Part shown: positions 6,430 to 15,184 of the stretch, one piece after another
How the letters are laid out: the number at the start of each line of letters is the position of its first letter
Numbering within the stretch: position 1 is the stretch's first letter
Source of the DNA: DAOUJW01 sp965218945
Lineage (GTDB): Bacteria; Chloroflexota; Dehalococcoidia; Lucifugimonadales; UBA2985
Assembly (NCBI GenBank): GCA_965218945.1
Contig: OZ244718.1
Location: forward strand, 1,426,001-1,490,000
DNA: 64,000 bases
Direction of reading: 5' to 3'
Made by a program: the position numbers and the translations under genes
Notes under the pieces: generated by a model
Told to the model about the DNA's origin: nothing
What the model saw: the letters and a program-made list of their open reading frames with translations, nothing else
Databases searched by the model: none

Positions 6430-9186
6430 TCAGTTTACAAAGAAGGTGCCAAAGGAGTAGTAGGCCAACTCCCTTCCTGCTTCAAACTGGTCGGCGGGGA
6501 ACGTGTAGGCGATGGTGATGATTACCCCGTCATCCGACACGTAAACCAGCCAAACGCCGGCCTCCTCGTCATACGACCATTCAAACAGTACGACCGGAAA
6601 GCCCTGCTCCGTCTCCATCGTGTTTCTCGAGAGGACATTTATGCCCTCGTCAAGCCACACGGCTTCAAGTACGTCAGCGTACTCTGTCAAAGTAAAAAGT
6701 ACGTCTTCCTCAACGTATATGGCGACGCTACTTCCCGCTAGGTCGGAAGCCTTGAAAACCTCGAGTTCTGACGTGTCCAGCTCCTCTTCTATCCAGGAGA
6801 AAGGCCTCTGCACCTGGAAGTAGCCCGCCGGGTCTACGAAGACCTGCATGCTCCCAAAGGGTGACAGCACTACCCGCGCCGACGGTATGAAATCACCCAG
6901 GGTCGCGTTGCCGCTGGCGTCCTCGGCCCAAATGGCATAGTAGTACTGAATTAGCTGGCCAAACTCGTCCTCGAACTCAAGAGACTCGAGTTGGAAGACC
7001 GGCTCCTGGACGAAAGTTACGATGTCGCTGGCCTCGAACCAGCTGTCGTTGGCCGGGTCCTCCAGGCTGAAGCCGAAATTCCAGAATTGGACCTTATCCC
7101 CGTGGGCTATCTGCAAAGTCGCTTTGTCGAACTGGACCGTGGCCTCTTCATCGTCGGGACCGGAGTACAGGAGCTGATAGGTCTCGATGTAGTAATCCAC
7201 GATCTCCCAAGACTCGTCCACGATTAGCGTCATCGTAGCGAGGTCATACGGGAACTCGTAGCCGCTGTAGTCCTTGTCCGCCTGGTAGTAATCGATTTCA
7301 GCCGTGTAGAGCTTGTACTCGCGGCCATCCAGCTCAAAGCTACCAGTGAAGAAAGCGGGTATCCAGGCGGTGTCCTCTCCCGGGTCATACTCCACCGTGA
7401 ACCACAACTGGTCCCATGCGGAGGCGAAATAATAGTACTCGATCTCAGTGGGATAGGCTTGCTCCTCAGCGACAACCATGAAGAAGTCTTCAATCGAGCC
7501 GTCTTCGACCTCAACAGGTTGGACGAAACCGTAGAGGGTGGTGACTTTGGCTAGATTTTCGTCATACACGGTGGCGAACGTCTCATCGGAGTCCGTGTAC
7601 TCCCCGATGACCTCCGGAGGTTCAGTGTCACTCAAGAGGAAGTCGATATACGCGCTTTGGAAGTCCAGCCACTTATCATTGGTCTTGTAGGCCGAGTATT
7701 CGGCGTCCGCGTTCTCCGGAGCATCTATAGCAACCCCAAAGGAATTGGGCTTGGAGCCGTCGTGGTTGGAGTGGACAACGAATCGATCAACCGCGTCCAT
7801 CAACTCATCCAGGCTCGATCCAATCTCTGTGGTTGAAAGTTGTTCCGCCAATAGCTGGGTGAAGTGCTTCAGATCGATGGAGGTCCGGGAGTCGTCCCTT
7901 TCCGAAGCGCCATAGGATTGGGCTCTGTAGGAGCCGATGATGAGGCTATCGGAATACTCCTCGTTGTAAAGCAGCTGCTCGCCGAAGGTTGAGACCACCG
8001 GGTCCAGTGCCGTTACCAGTTCGTCGTACTGGCTCAGGTCCAGCAATGAGAGGGTCTTCCCCGTCGATTCGGAATCATGTACGTCTTGGACGAAATTGTC
8101 GACCATTTGCTTGCCGGCCTCGGTGATGCTGCCTTCCTGGGCGTATAGTTGAATCACGGCGTTCCACAACCACCCATGCCCCGGCTCAAGCGCCTCAGAT
8201 GCAATCATGTATTTCGCATGGGGCTCAATTACTTTTGCCACCTCCACGGATGCCATAAGACAGGCGTCGAATCCGATGAGGTCGAAGGTGCCCGACTGGC
8301 TGCGCTGGAACGCCCTCTCTATCTCGTCCATGAGCAATGCGTCCCCATTGAAGTTGGTGTCGTTGCCGAATCCTATGTAAGAACCGCCGTGGTCCCAGAA
8401 GGTGAGGAAACTCTGGTCGAAGTTTACGTACCCGTCTCTCAGGTAATCGAGGAACACCTTCAGCGAGCTCTCGTCCCCCATGTGCGCGCCATCGGCCTGA
8501 TAGAGGTAGGCGTTGGGACCGGTTTCGTTGCCGAACTCCAAATCCTGGACGTCGGTTGCAAGCTGGGACATATTGGCGAACTTCATGCCCCGCCAGCCGT
8601 CCGTGCGAGCGCCCCCAAAGGCGACAATTACCTCCACAACCCCAGGGTTGTCCAGGGTGGAGTAACCTGTGGTCAACTCCCATAGGTCGATTGTGCCGGC
8701 CAAGCCAACTTCCTCCAGGTCACTTCCCACCATGTAGATCGCCAGCAGCTTCCTTCCGGCGCCGTCAATCTCTTCGGGTCTGACGTACGGACTCAATACG
8801 CCGTGGTCACTCGAATAGCCTCTTTTACTCTGGACCGGACGGTCTGTTCCCGCTTCAGGTTTGGGAGTTGTGGTCTGAGTAGCGGTTGGTTCCGGCACGG
8901 GGGTGTTCGCTGGGACCGCGGTCGGTGTGGGCGTTGGCTCCGGCGTAGGAGTGTTTGTCGGGGCAGTTGTGGGAGTGGGCGTTGGAATAGCCGGAGGAGC
9001 CGTGGACGGAGTGGCCGTAGGTGTCGGCGTGGGTGTGTTCGTTGGGGTAGCCGTAGGAGCCGTGGCCGGAGTGGCCGTTGGTTCCGGCATGGGGGCCGGA
9101 TCGTCGCTACAGGCGCTTAGAAGCACGGCAATGGCCAGAACTGCCGCGACTGCGAGCCAGCGGATACGAAGAGTGGATACGGTCAT
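6430..9186 (-). CDS. Clostripain-like (C11) cysteine peptidase lipoprotein
   Basis: 918 residues. The signal peptide ends in lipobox LLSAC (Cys26). A stalk of about 80 residues made of TPTPTAT-type units follows, then a C11/clostripain-family peptidase domain from about residue 120. The catalytic dyad is visible: His266 in TFWDHGGSY and Cys309 in LIGFDACLMASVE. The domain begins with the family strand LLAIYMVGSDLE. The remaining roughly 400 residues form an acidic, aromatic-rich C-terminal part rich in beta strands, of unknown role. Family members cleave after basic residues and are secreted. Here it would be anchored outside the cytoplasmic membrane. An AAGGGAG site precedes the ATG at 9186. 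Confidence 0.85.
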   Translation of the reverse strand: MTVSTLRIRWLAVAAVLAIAVLLSACSDDPAPMPEPTATPATAPTATPTNTPTPTPTATPSTAPPAIPTPTPTTAPTNTPTPEPTPTPTAVPANTPVPEPTATQTTTPKPEAGTDRPVQSKRGYSSDHGVLSPYVRPEEIDGAGRKLLAIYMVGSDLEEVGLAGTIDLWELTTGYSTLDNPGVVEVIVAFGGARTDGWRGMKFANMSQLATDVQDLEFGNETGPNAYLYQADGAHMGDESSLKVFLDYLRDGYVNFDQSFLTFWDHGGSYIGFGNDTNFNGDALLMDEIERAFQRSQSGTFDLIGFDACLMASVEVAKVIEPHAKYMIASEALEPGHGWLWNAVIQLYAQEGSITEAGKQMVDNFVQDVHDSESTGKTLSLLDLSQYDELVTALDPVVSTFGEQLLYNEEYSDSLIIGSYRAQSYGASERDDSRTSIDLKHFTQLLAEQLSTTEIGSSLDELMDAVDRFVVHSNHDGSKPNSFGVAIDAPENADAEYSAYKTNDKWLDFQSAYIDFLLSDTEPPEVIGEYTDSDETFATVYDENLAKVTTLYGFVQPVEVEDGSIEDFFMVVAEEQAYPTEIEYYYFASAWDQLWFTVEYDPGEDTAWIPAFFTGSFELDGREYKLYTAEIDYYQADKDYSGYEFPYDLATMTLIVDESWEIVDYYIETYQLLYSGPDDEEATVQFDKATLQIAHGDKVQFWNFGFSLEDPANDSWFEASDIVTFVQEPVFQLESLEFEDEFGQLIQYYYAIWAEDASGNATLGDFIPSARVVLSPFGSMQVFVDPAGYFQVQRPFSWIEEELDTSELEVFKASDLAGSSVAIYVEEDVLFTLTEYADVLEAVWLDEGINVLSRNTMETEQGFPVVLFEWSYDEEAGVWLVYVSDDGVIITIAYTFPADQFEAGRELAYYSFGTFFVN

Positions 9187-9343
9187 TTCGATGGTCTCCC
9201 TTCATCTCGTGTTGGAATTGCCGGGAGCGAAACAGGCGGCGGACTGATGATGGACTTTGAGATTTCCGTCCTCCCCTGGTGCGAGATTAAGCGCCAACAA
9301 TCGCGTCTAGATTAGCCCTCCACATGACCCGCCGTAAGGTTCG

Positions 9344-9376
9344 TTTGTACCTAATTCGAGGGGTACTTTTGTACCT
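9344..9376 (+). promoter_or_regulatory. Candidate operator upstream of two-component genes
   Basis: TTTGTACCT occurs twice as a direct repeat (9344-9352 and 9368-9376), 24 bases apart, and GGTAC-TTTT-GTACC forms an inverted repeat at 9362-9375. Paired half-sites about two helical turns apart, 75-100 bases before the kinase start, suit binding by a dimeric regulator, perhaps the cognate response regulator itself. Function is inferred from arrangement only. Confidence 0.4.
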
Positions 9377-9451
9377 GTCTGATGGGGTATGATTGAACCT
9401 TGCCGTCGTCGTCGAGCGGCGTTCATCATTTGCTCTAGTCGAGGCTTGAAA

Positions 9452-10687
9452 ATGCAGATTACGCCGCGGGATGCGATTGCAGGGCTACGCCGGGAGCCTG
9501 ATCTGACCGATCCGGACGACCTGCGATACAGCCTGAGGATTTCGGTATGGGTGCGATGGTTTCTTCTGATAGCCTGGCTGTTGCAGTTCAACTACCGGCC
9601 CAATTTCGGAGACCCTGTTTATATTCCGACCACACTGTTTGCAGGATCGTTGCTGGCCCTCAACGGCTATGTTCACTATCGCATACAGTCGAATCGGACG
9701 GTCACGCGGCGCTGGGCGCTCGCTCTCAGCGTGATGGACGCGGTGATGGTTACGGCGGGCATCGCCATCTCATCCAGTGGCTTTCAGAACAGTTTCTTCG
9801 TGCTGTATTACCCTGCCCTCGCCATGTTCGCCGTGGTGTTCACCTCCTTCAGGCTCAGCTTCGCCTGGGCCACGATGGTTGCGGTCGTGTACGCGGCGTT
9901 GAGCCTGGTGATGGAGCCGGGCGTCGAATACGAGATGAAGGAGGAGAAGATATTGTTCACCAGGATTGTCGTCATGTACGCGGTAGTCGCGGCGGTCAAC
10001 CTGGTCTCCAGGTTCGAGCGGATCAGGAGGAGAGAGACAGCGGAGAGGGAAGGTGAGCTTCAGCGGGAGCGGATCGAACTCTCGCAGAACATTCATGACA
10101 CCATCGCCCAGTCCGCCTACATGATTGGCTTGGGCATCGAGACCGCGATAGAGCTGGCGAACGCCCCGAACGACGAGGGTCGCGACGAACTGATCGCCAA
10201 GCTGGAGGCGATTCATTCCCTGTCGAAATCTACCATGTGGGAGCTGAGGCATCCCATCGACGCCGGACCGATATTCGAGGGCAGAGAGCTGGGACGTGTT
10301 CTGAGGTCGCACGCTTCCACGTTCACCACCATCACCTCGATCCCCACTGAGGTTGTCCAGACAGGAGAGGAGCCGCAGCTCTCTATGGTCACCCGGAGGT
10401 TGCTCTTTGCGGTAGCGCATAACGCGTTGACAAATGCGTTTCGGCATTCCAACGCCACTAAGGTGACGATGGCGCTGCACTTCGAAGAAGAGAGGCTCCG
10501 CATGTCCATTGCCGACGATGGGATTGGCCTCCCGGACGACTACGAAGACCGCGGACATGGCTTCAGAAACATGAGAAACGACGTGGAGCGGATGGGGGGT
10601 GTACTTGAAGCCGTTCCGGGAGAGTCCGGGCTCGGGACGGCCGTCACCTGCACCATTCCATACGCGCCAACTCAAGGAGGCCGATAG
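9452..10687 (+). CDS. NarL-type sensor histidine kinase
   Basis: 411 residues from ATG 9452, preceded by GAGGC; an ATG 63 bases upstream in frame is an alternative start. Five or six membrane segments (residues about 25-175) make the sensor. They are followed by a HisKA_3 dimerisation helix with the phosphate-accepting His215 in SQNIHDTIAQ, and a HATPase domain with the N box (AVAHNALTNAFRH) and G box (ADDGIGLPDD, then HGFRNMRNDV). It phosphorylates the response regulator encoded immediately downstream. The signal is not evident from sequence, since no periplasmic or PAS domain is present. The stop is one base before the regulator start. Confidence 0.9.
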   Translation: MQITPRDAIAGLRREPDLTDPDDLRYSLRISVWVRWFLLIAWLLQFNYRPNFGDPVYIPTTLFAGSLLALNGYVHYRIQSNRTVTRRWALALSVMDAVMVTAGIAISSSGFQNSFFVLYYPALAMFAVVFTSFRLSFAWATMVAVVYAALSLVMEPGVEYEMKEEKILFTRIVVMYAVVAAVNLVSRFERIRRRETAEREGELQRERIELSQNIHDTIAQSAYMIGLGIETAIELANAPNDEGRDELIAKLEAIHSLSKSTMWELRHPIDAGPIFEGRELGRVLRSHASTFTTITSIPTEVVQTGEEPQLSMVTRRLLFAVAHNALTNAFRHSNATKVTMALHFEEERLRMSIADDGIGLPDDYEDRGHGFRNMRNDVERMGGVLEAVPGESGLGTAVTCTIPYAPTQGGR

Positions 10688-10688
10688 T

Positions 10689-11363
10689 TTGACACCACCC
10701 AGACTACCCAGAGTAATGCTCGTAGACGATCACGAAATAATGAGGGACGGACTTCGAGAAGTCCTACAGCGCTCCGGCAACTTCGAAGTGGTCGGCCAGG
10801 CCGGCGATGGTGTCTCAGCGGTGAACATCGCACTGGAGTTGAAGCCGGACGTAATCATCATGGACGTAATGATGCCTCTGAAGAACGGTATCGACGCGTG
10901 CAGAGAGATAACGGAGATGCTCCCAGACACAAAGGTGTTGATGCTGACGGCCTCCGCGGAGGAGGATGCCGTGATGGAGGCGGTGGCCGCAGGAGCGACG
11001 GGCTTCCTTCAGAAATACTCCGGCAAGGAGAAACTCCTGGATACGGTCCGGGAGGTTGCTGACGGCGAGTACCGAATCCCGAGCAGCGTCTTGCGAAGCG
11101 TGTTCGCGGGAATCCGAGGAACGGCTGAACAGAAGACGACCGACGGTCCCAAGTCGCTCACACAACGGGACAGGGAGATTCTGACGCTCTTTGCCCAGGG
11201 CCTTTCCTACGCGGAGATAGCAGGGGCCAGGAACAACCAGCCGTTGACCATAAGAAACGCAATTTATAGCATTCAGGACAAGCTCGGTATCGATACCAAG
11301 CAGGAGCTTGTGGTGTGGGCGGTGCGTAACGGCCTCCTGGACGATTATCAGATAGGGAGATGA
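10689..11363 (+). CDS. NarL/FixJ-family response regulator
   Basis: 224 residues. The TTG at 10689 is chosen because AAGGAGG lies 8 bases upstream and the receiver domain starts at once (RVMLVDDHEIMRDGL). Earlier in-frame starts would lie inside the kinase gene. Phosphoacceptor Asp59 is in VIIMDVMMP, and the Thr/Ala and Lys positions (LMLTAS, FLQKYS) are present. The C-terminal LuxR-type helix-turn-helix (LTQRDREILTLFAQGLSYAE..) is slightly unusual in its recognition part (GARNNQPLTIRNAIYSI). It is the transcriptional partner of the kinase at 9452, coupled with a one-base gap. Confidence 0.9.
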   Translation: MTPPRLPRVMLVDDHEIMRDGLREVLQRSGNFEVVGQAGDGVSAVNIALELKPDVIIMDVMMPLKNGIDACREITEMLPDTKVLMLTASAEEDAVMEAVAAGATGFLQKYSGKEKLLDTVREVADGEYRIPSSVLRSVFAGIRGTAEQKTTDGPKSLTQRDREILTLFAQGLSYAEIAGARNNQPLTIRNAIYSIQDKLGIDTKQELVVWAVRNGLLDDYQIGR

Positions 11364-11460
11364 ATTTCATCGCTCTCTACTCAATCTTGGGTTGCGCAGA
11401 GAGCGTACAGCGCCAGAGATTCCGCATATCCTGTGGAACTCTGTTGCGCCATGCCTATGG

Positions 11461-11489
11461 TTGACACTACCCAGGTTCCTCGGTATGGT
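11461..11489 (+). promoter_or_regulatory. Sigma-70-type promoter candidate
   Basis: TTGACA and TATGGT are separated by exactly 17 bases. The position, in the 313-base gap after the response regulator, would give a leader of about 180 bases for the transporter at 11677. No other gene lies in this gap. Confidence 0.45.
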
Positions 11490-11676
11490 GACAGGCGCTA
11501 CACTTGGCAGAAACCAGTCTGGGAACGCTTCGATGCCACTCAAGCTCTCCAAAATCCTGAAGGGCAACTAAGCGCTTCTGGGTCGCTCCTGACACTACGA
11601 CTGGTTCAAAGAATGGGGCAGAAACCAGGCGCCGAGTTTGCGGCAACGCCATACTACGGAATGGATCGGGTGAACA

Positions 11677-12849
11677 ATGTCCTCTCCAACCAATCCACAT
11701 GACGTAGAGCGCTCCCTGTGGATGAAGTGGAGACTGGCTGGACTGGTCACCGTCGGAATCCTGGTAGCGCTCTTCATTCTGTACCTCGCTCGAGGAGCGC
11801 TGCTTCCGATTATCATCAGTGTCGTCGTGGCTGAGCTTCTGTTTCCGGTGGTTTCTTTCATGGAAGGACTGCTGCCCGGCCATAAGCGTCACCCACGGGC
11901 AGCCAGACTCTTCACTATTGCGACAATATACATGGCCTTTCTCGCGCTGATAGCGGCGCTTCTCTTCCTCACTATCCAGCCCATAGTCAGAGAGGCCCAG
12001 GAATTCATAGATACCGTGCCGCAGATATACGAACAGGCGAAGGAGACAATCGAGAAATCGTTGGGAGAATTCGACAGGCAGGTGCCGGAAGAGGTGAAAG
12101 CGCAGCTGGAGGAGTGGCTCCGGTCCGCGAGCGGTGCAATCGGCAAGGCGGCGCTGACTCTTCTGACAAGGACGCTAAGCGGCATTACCGGGACAGTATC
12201 CCTCGTAATCGGCCTCGCGACAGTCCCATTCTTGCTGTTCTATATGCTCAAGGACAAGGAAGAGTTGGTCGGCGCGATGTACTCCATACTTCCTGAGAAC
12301 GTCTCTAGACATACACGCAACGTTCTAGCCCTCATCCATGGTGTCATCGGCTCGTACGTTCGCGCCCAGCTCATCAGCGCGACTATAGTCGGAGGCTTTG
12401 TATTCCTTGGGCTTGTCTTTCTCGACGTCAGCTTTGCACTCACTTTGGGTCTGCTGGCGGGCGTACTTGGACTCATCCCCATCATCGGCGCTTACATCGG
12501 AGCAGTGCCGGGACTGCTCGTTGCGCTGGCGACCGATCCCAGCAAGTTGGTCTGGGTCGCGCTACTGTATATCGTTGTCCAGTTCATCGAGAGCAACATT
12601 ATCTCGCCCCGGATTCAGGGAAGTGCGCTCAGACTCCATCCCATATTCATAATGGGAACCTTGGTAATAGCCAGCGACATAGCGGGTCTATTGGGAGTGC
12701 TTGTCGGCGTACCGCTGGTGGCAGTGGCAAGGGACATTTTCGCCTACTTCTACAGGGAGTGGAACGACCGAGGCGTTTCCGAGCCGGAATCGGAAGACGT
12801 GGAGGAGCCTGATTCCCTGGAGGTCGCGACCGAAGAAACTGCGACCTAG
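11677..12849 (+). CDS. AI-2E family (PerM/YhhT-type) transporter
   Basis: 390 residues from ATG 11677 behind GGGTGA. Layout is typical of the AI-2E transporter superfamily. Two N-terminal membrane segments come first, with a PIIISVVVAELLFPVVSFME core. A soluble helical region (residues about 95-150) follows, then a cluster of C-terminal membrane segments with the conserved GLLAGVLGLIPIIGAYIGAV and the P(R)IQGSALRLHPIFI region. An acidic tail (PESEDVEEPDSLEVATEE) ends the protein. Members export autoinducer-2 or act as Na+/H+ antiporters, so the substrate here is open. It is a single gene, facing the glycerate kinase tail to tail. Confidence 0.85.
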   Translation: MSSPTNPHDVERSLWMKWRLAGLVTVGILVALFILYLARGALLPIIISVVVAELLFPVVSFMEGLLPGHKRHPRAARLFTIATIYMAFLALIAALLFLTIQPIVREAQEFIDTVPQIYEQAKETIEKSLGEFDRQVPEEVKAQLEEWLRSASGAIGKAALTLLTRTLSGITGTVSLVIGLATVPFLLFYMLKDKEELVGAMYSILPENVSRHTRNVLALIHGVIGSYVRAQLISATIVGGFVFLGLVFLDVSFALTLGLLAGVLGLIPIIGAYIGAVPGLLVALATDPSKLVWVALLYIVVQFIESNIISPRIQGSALRLHPIFIMGTLVIASDIAGLLGVLVGVPLVAVARDIFAYFYREWNDRGVSEPESEDVEEPDSLEVATEETAT

Positions 12850-12908
12850 CCCTCTGTACGGGCTGCCTCAACTGTGTCCCATTATCGCTGGCGGTCTACA
12901 CATCGCGG

Positions 12909-14063
12909 CTAACGGTACTGTCCAAAGACTATGCTTCCCACCTTCATGAATCGCATCGCCTCGGCAGCGGCGTCCGCAATTAGCTCGCCGCTTCGAGCCG
13001 ACGCCTCATCCAAGGTCATCGGAGCGCGGAAGATGGACGCCGCCGCATCGATGCCCTCCGCGTGAACGTCTTCGAAACCTTTGCCCAGAGAACCTGAAAT
13101 GGCTATCACAGGGATACCTCTTTGTTTCGCCAGCCTTGCGACCCCTATCGGGGCCTTGTTGTAGACCGTCTGAAAATCGAGCCGGCCTTCACCGGTGATT
13201 ACCAGGTCGGCCCCTTCCAGCTTTTCGTCGAGTCCGACGTGGTCCAGTACGATGTCCACACCCGCCCGCAGTGAACTTTTGAGGAACGCCATCATCCCCC
13301 CGCCAAGGCCACCCGCCGCGCCAGAGCCGGGAACGGCTTCGATGCTCGTTCCGATATCGCGTTCAACGATTTTTGCAAAATTCTTCAGGGCGGTGTCCAG
13401 CTGCTCGACCAGATCGGGTGTCGCCCCCTTCTGCGGGCTGTACACCGCCGAGGCGCCCTCAGGGCCGGTGAGAGGATTAGATACGTCGCATGCTACTGAG
13501 AACCTGGCCCCAATCGCTCGTTTGTCCAGTCCTGACACGTCTATCCTCCGGAGGTCGGCGAGCGCCGATCCTCCCAGTGGAAGGTCTCTCCCAGTCTCAT
13601 CCAGCAGGCGTACGCCCAGGGCTTGGGCCATCCCCGCCCCACCGTCGTTCGTTGCGCTTCCGCCGATTCCGACGATGAAGCTGCGGAAACCGGCGTCAAG
13701 CGCCTCGCGAATTACCTCGCCGAGCCCGTACGTGGTCGCGCGCAGAGGGTCGAGTTCAGTGGGCGAGAGCAGCACAAAGCCTGAGGTACGCGCCATTTCG
13801 ATCACGGCGGTCTGCCCGTCGCCGAACGCGCCCCACTCCGTTGTGACTGGCTTTCCGATGGGGCCGGTCACCGTCGCGGACCGAATGTCGCCGCCCGTCG
13901 CTTCGACCAGGGTCTCGAGTGTTCCGTCGCCGCCGTCCGCCACCGGCACGAGAACAGTCTCGGCTTCCGGGACAACCCTGAGCGCCCCTTCCTCCATAGC
14001 CTTGGCGGCATCGAGCGCTGAGATGCTTCCCTTGAAGCTCTGCGGTGCGATGACGACCTTCAT
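12909..14063 (-). CDS. glxK: Glycerate kinase (type 1, GarK/GlxK family)
   Basis: 384 residues, the usual family length, from ATG 14063 behind AAGGAAGGC. It begins with the canonical MKVVIAPQSFKGSISALDA and retains PVADGGDGT, the GIGGSATNDGGAGMAQALG glycine-rich block, GSGAAGGLGGGM and VITGEGRLDFQT. The enzyme phosphorylates D-glycerate with ATP, feeding glycolate or glyoxylate and serine breakdown into glycolysis. It stands alone, convergent with the transporter gene and with no glyoxylate genes beside it. Symbol is by family; whether it makes 2- or 3-phosphoglycerate cannot be read from the sequence. Confidence 0.93.
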   Translation of the reverse strand: MKVVIAPQSFKGSISALDAAKAMEEGALRVVPEAETVLVPVADGGDGTLETLVEATGGDIRSATVTGPIGKPVTTEWGAFGDGQTAVIEMARTSGFVLLSPTELDPLRATTYGLGEVIREALDAGFRSFIVGIGGSATNDGGAGMAQALGVRLLDETGRDLPLGGSALADLRRIDVSGLDKRAIGARFSVACDVSNPLTGPEGASAVYSPQKGATPDLVEQLDTALKNFAKIVERDIGTSIEAVPGSGAAGGLGGGMMAFLKSSLRAGVDIVLDHVGLDEKLEGADLVITGEGRLDFQTVYNKAPIGVARLAKQRGIPVIAISGSLGKGFEDVHAEGIDAAASIFRAPMTLDEASARSGELIADAAAEAMRFMKVGSIVFGQYR

Positions 14064-14343
14064 TACTTGCCTTCCTTTACGGGGGGACTGTGGGGATTAT
14101 ATACCAGTGGCATGGATGCTTGCGCAGCGTGCAAAAGGTGATGGCAAAGTTTGGCAAGGAAGCGGTGGTGGGACAGCTTGCCGCCGGTTTTGAGGTTCCG
14201 GTTGTCGGTGTAGTAGGAGGCGCCCGGCCCCGGAGCCGAGCGCTCTACGGGAACGCCTTGGTCGCGCCATCTACCTTCGGTCACCGCTCCCTTAAGCAGT
14301 ATGCCTTAAACGCAACCAATCCACTTGACCTTGGACGAGTGGA

Positions 14344-14362
14344 TGTGTAACGATATTACACA
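14344..14362. promoter_or_regulatory. Inverted-repeat operator of a toxin-antitoxin locus
   Basis: TGTGTAA-CGATA-TTACACA is a perfect 7-base inverted repeat with a 5-base spacer, ending 26 bases before the antitoxin start. Ribbon-helix-helix antitoxins normally repress their own operon at such palindromes, so autoregulation is likely. Confidence 0.6.
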
Positions 14363-14388
14363 TATCCCTAACCCGACCGGAGGGCGAC

Positions 14389-14664
14389 ATGGCCAGAGTG
14401 CAGTTGGTAATGCCTGACGAGGACCGAGACCGCTTTGTTCATCAAGCAAAGCGGGAGGGTATGTCCCTCAGCGCCTGGCTGCGAGCAGCCGCCCATGAGC
14501 GCCTTGAATCGCGCCAGAGCGTCAAGCTGTTCGAGTCCCCGGAAGACGTGAAGGAGTTCTTCAGGTCATGCGCCGCGCTGGAAGGTCCGGAGACGGAGCC
14601 GGACTGGAGTGAGCACCTGCGCATCATGAGCGAGTCACGTGGACGAGGGGTGACCGCAACGTGA
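14389..14664 (+). CDS. Ribbon-helix-helix antitoxin (VapB-like)
   Basis: 91 residues from ATG 14389 behind CCGGAGGGCGAC. The N-terminal 45 residues have the strand-helix-helix pattern of CopG/Arc-type DNA-binding proteins (ARVQLVMPDEDRDRFVHQAK, then MSLSAWLRAAAHERL). The acidic, disordered-looking C-terminus would wrap the toxin. The stop overlaps the toxin start by four bases (GTGA). It should neutralise the PIN toxin at 14661 and repress the operon through the palindrome at 14344. Confidence 0.8.
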   Translation: MARVQLVMPDEDRDRFVHQAKREGMSLSAWLRAAAHERLESRQSVKLFESPEDVKEFFRSCAALEGPETEPDWSEHLRIMSESRGRGVTAT

Positions 14665-15056
14665 TATTCGTCGACACGAACGTCTTCATATACGCGGTGG
14701 GACGCCCTCATTCACTTCAGGCCCCTGCCCAGCGCTTCTTCGTCGAAGCCAACCGGAGTGGCGCGCCCCTATGTACTTCAGCAGAGGTGATGCAGGAACT
14801 GGCCCATGTATACCTGCCCACCGGAAGGCTGCAAACCTTCGATGCGACGCTGGAGTTGATGGCGAGAGCCGCAGTTGAAGTCTGGCCGTTGGAAGAGGCC
14901 GACGTGGCCCTGGCTCGGCAGCTCCACGAGCAGTATCCCAGCCTGCAGGCCCGGGACCTCTGCCACCTGGCCAGTTGCCGGCGTAGGGGTGTCCGGGAGA
15001 TCAAGACCTTCGACCAGTCATTGGCGGCTGTATCCGGCGACCCGTCAATCCCATAG
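14661..15056 (+). CDS. PIN-domain toxin (VapC-like ribonuclease)
   Basis: 131 residues from GTG 14661, overlapping the antitoxin stop. The PIN hallmarks are present: IFVDTNVFIY with the first acidic residue, a Glu in SAEVMQELAHV, Asp in QARDLCHLAS and the late acidic position in IKTFDQSL. VapC-type enzymes are Mg2+-dependent endoribonucleases that cut tRNA or rRNA and arrest growth when freed from antitoxin. The RNA target cannot be predicted here. Confidence 0.85.
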   Translation: MIFVDTNVFIYAVGRPHSLQAPAQRFFVEANRSGAPLCTSAEVMQELAHVYLPTGRLQTFDATLELMARAAVEVWPLEEADVALARQLHEQYPSLQARDLCHLASCRRRGVREIKTFDQSLAAVSGDPSIP

Positions 15057-15184
15057 GGACAGGGAAACTGGACGGGTGCCCATTCGCTCGAATAGTGACT
15101 AAACTTGCTCAGTAAGCGGCTTCCCGCGCCAGACCAGAGGCTGGCCAGTGGGGAAAGGAATGTTTGTCGCAGTCGATGAGGTCA

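Noticed and set aside
10599..10688. Longer response-regulator start inside the kinase gene
   Set aside because: The TTG at 10689 has AAGGAGG at ideal distance and the receiver domain starts there.
11467..11892. Minus-strand open frame ending in a CSACHH cytochrome-like haem motif
   Set aside because: Most of it is antisense to the AI-2E transporter start, there is no signal peptide or ribosome site, and the stop follows the motif within four codons.
14090..14350. Plus-strand open frame of 86 codons before the VapBC pair
   Set aside because: No ribosome site, odd composition and it runs into the operator palindrome.
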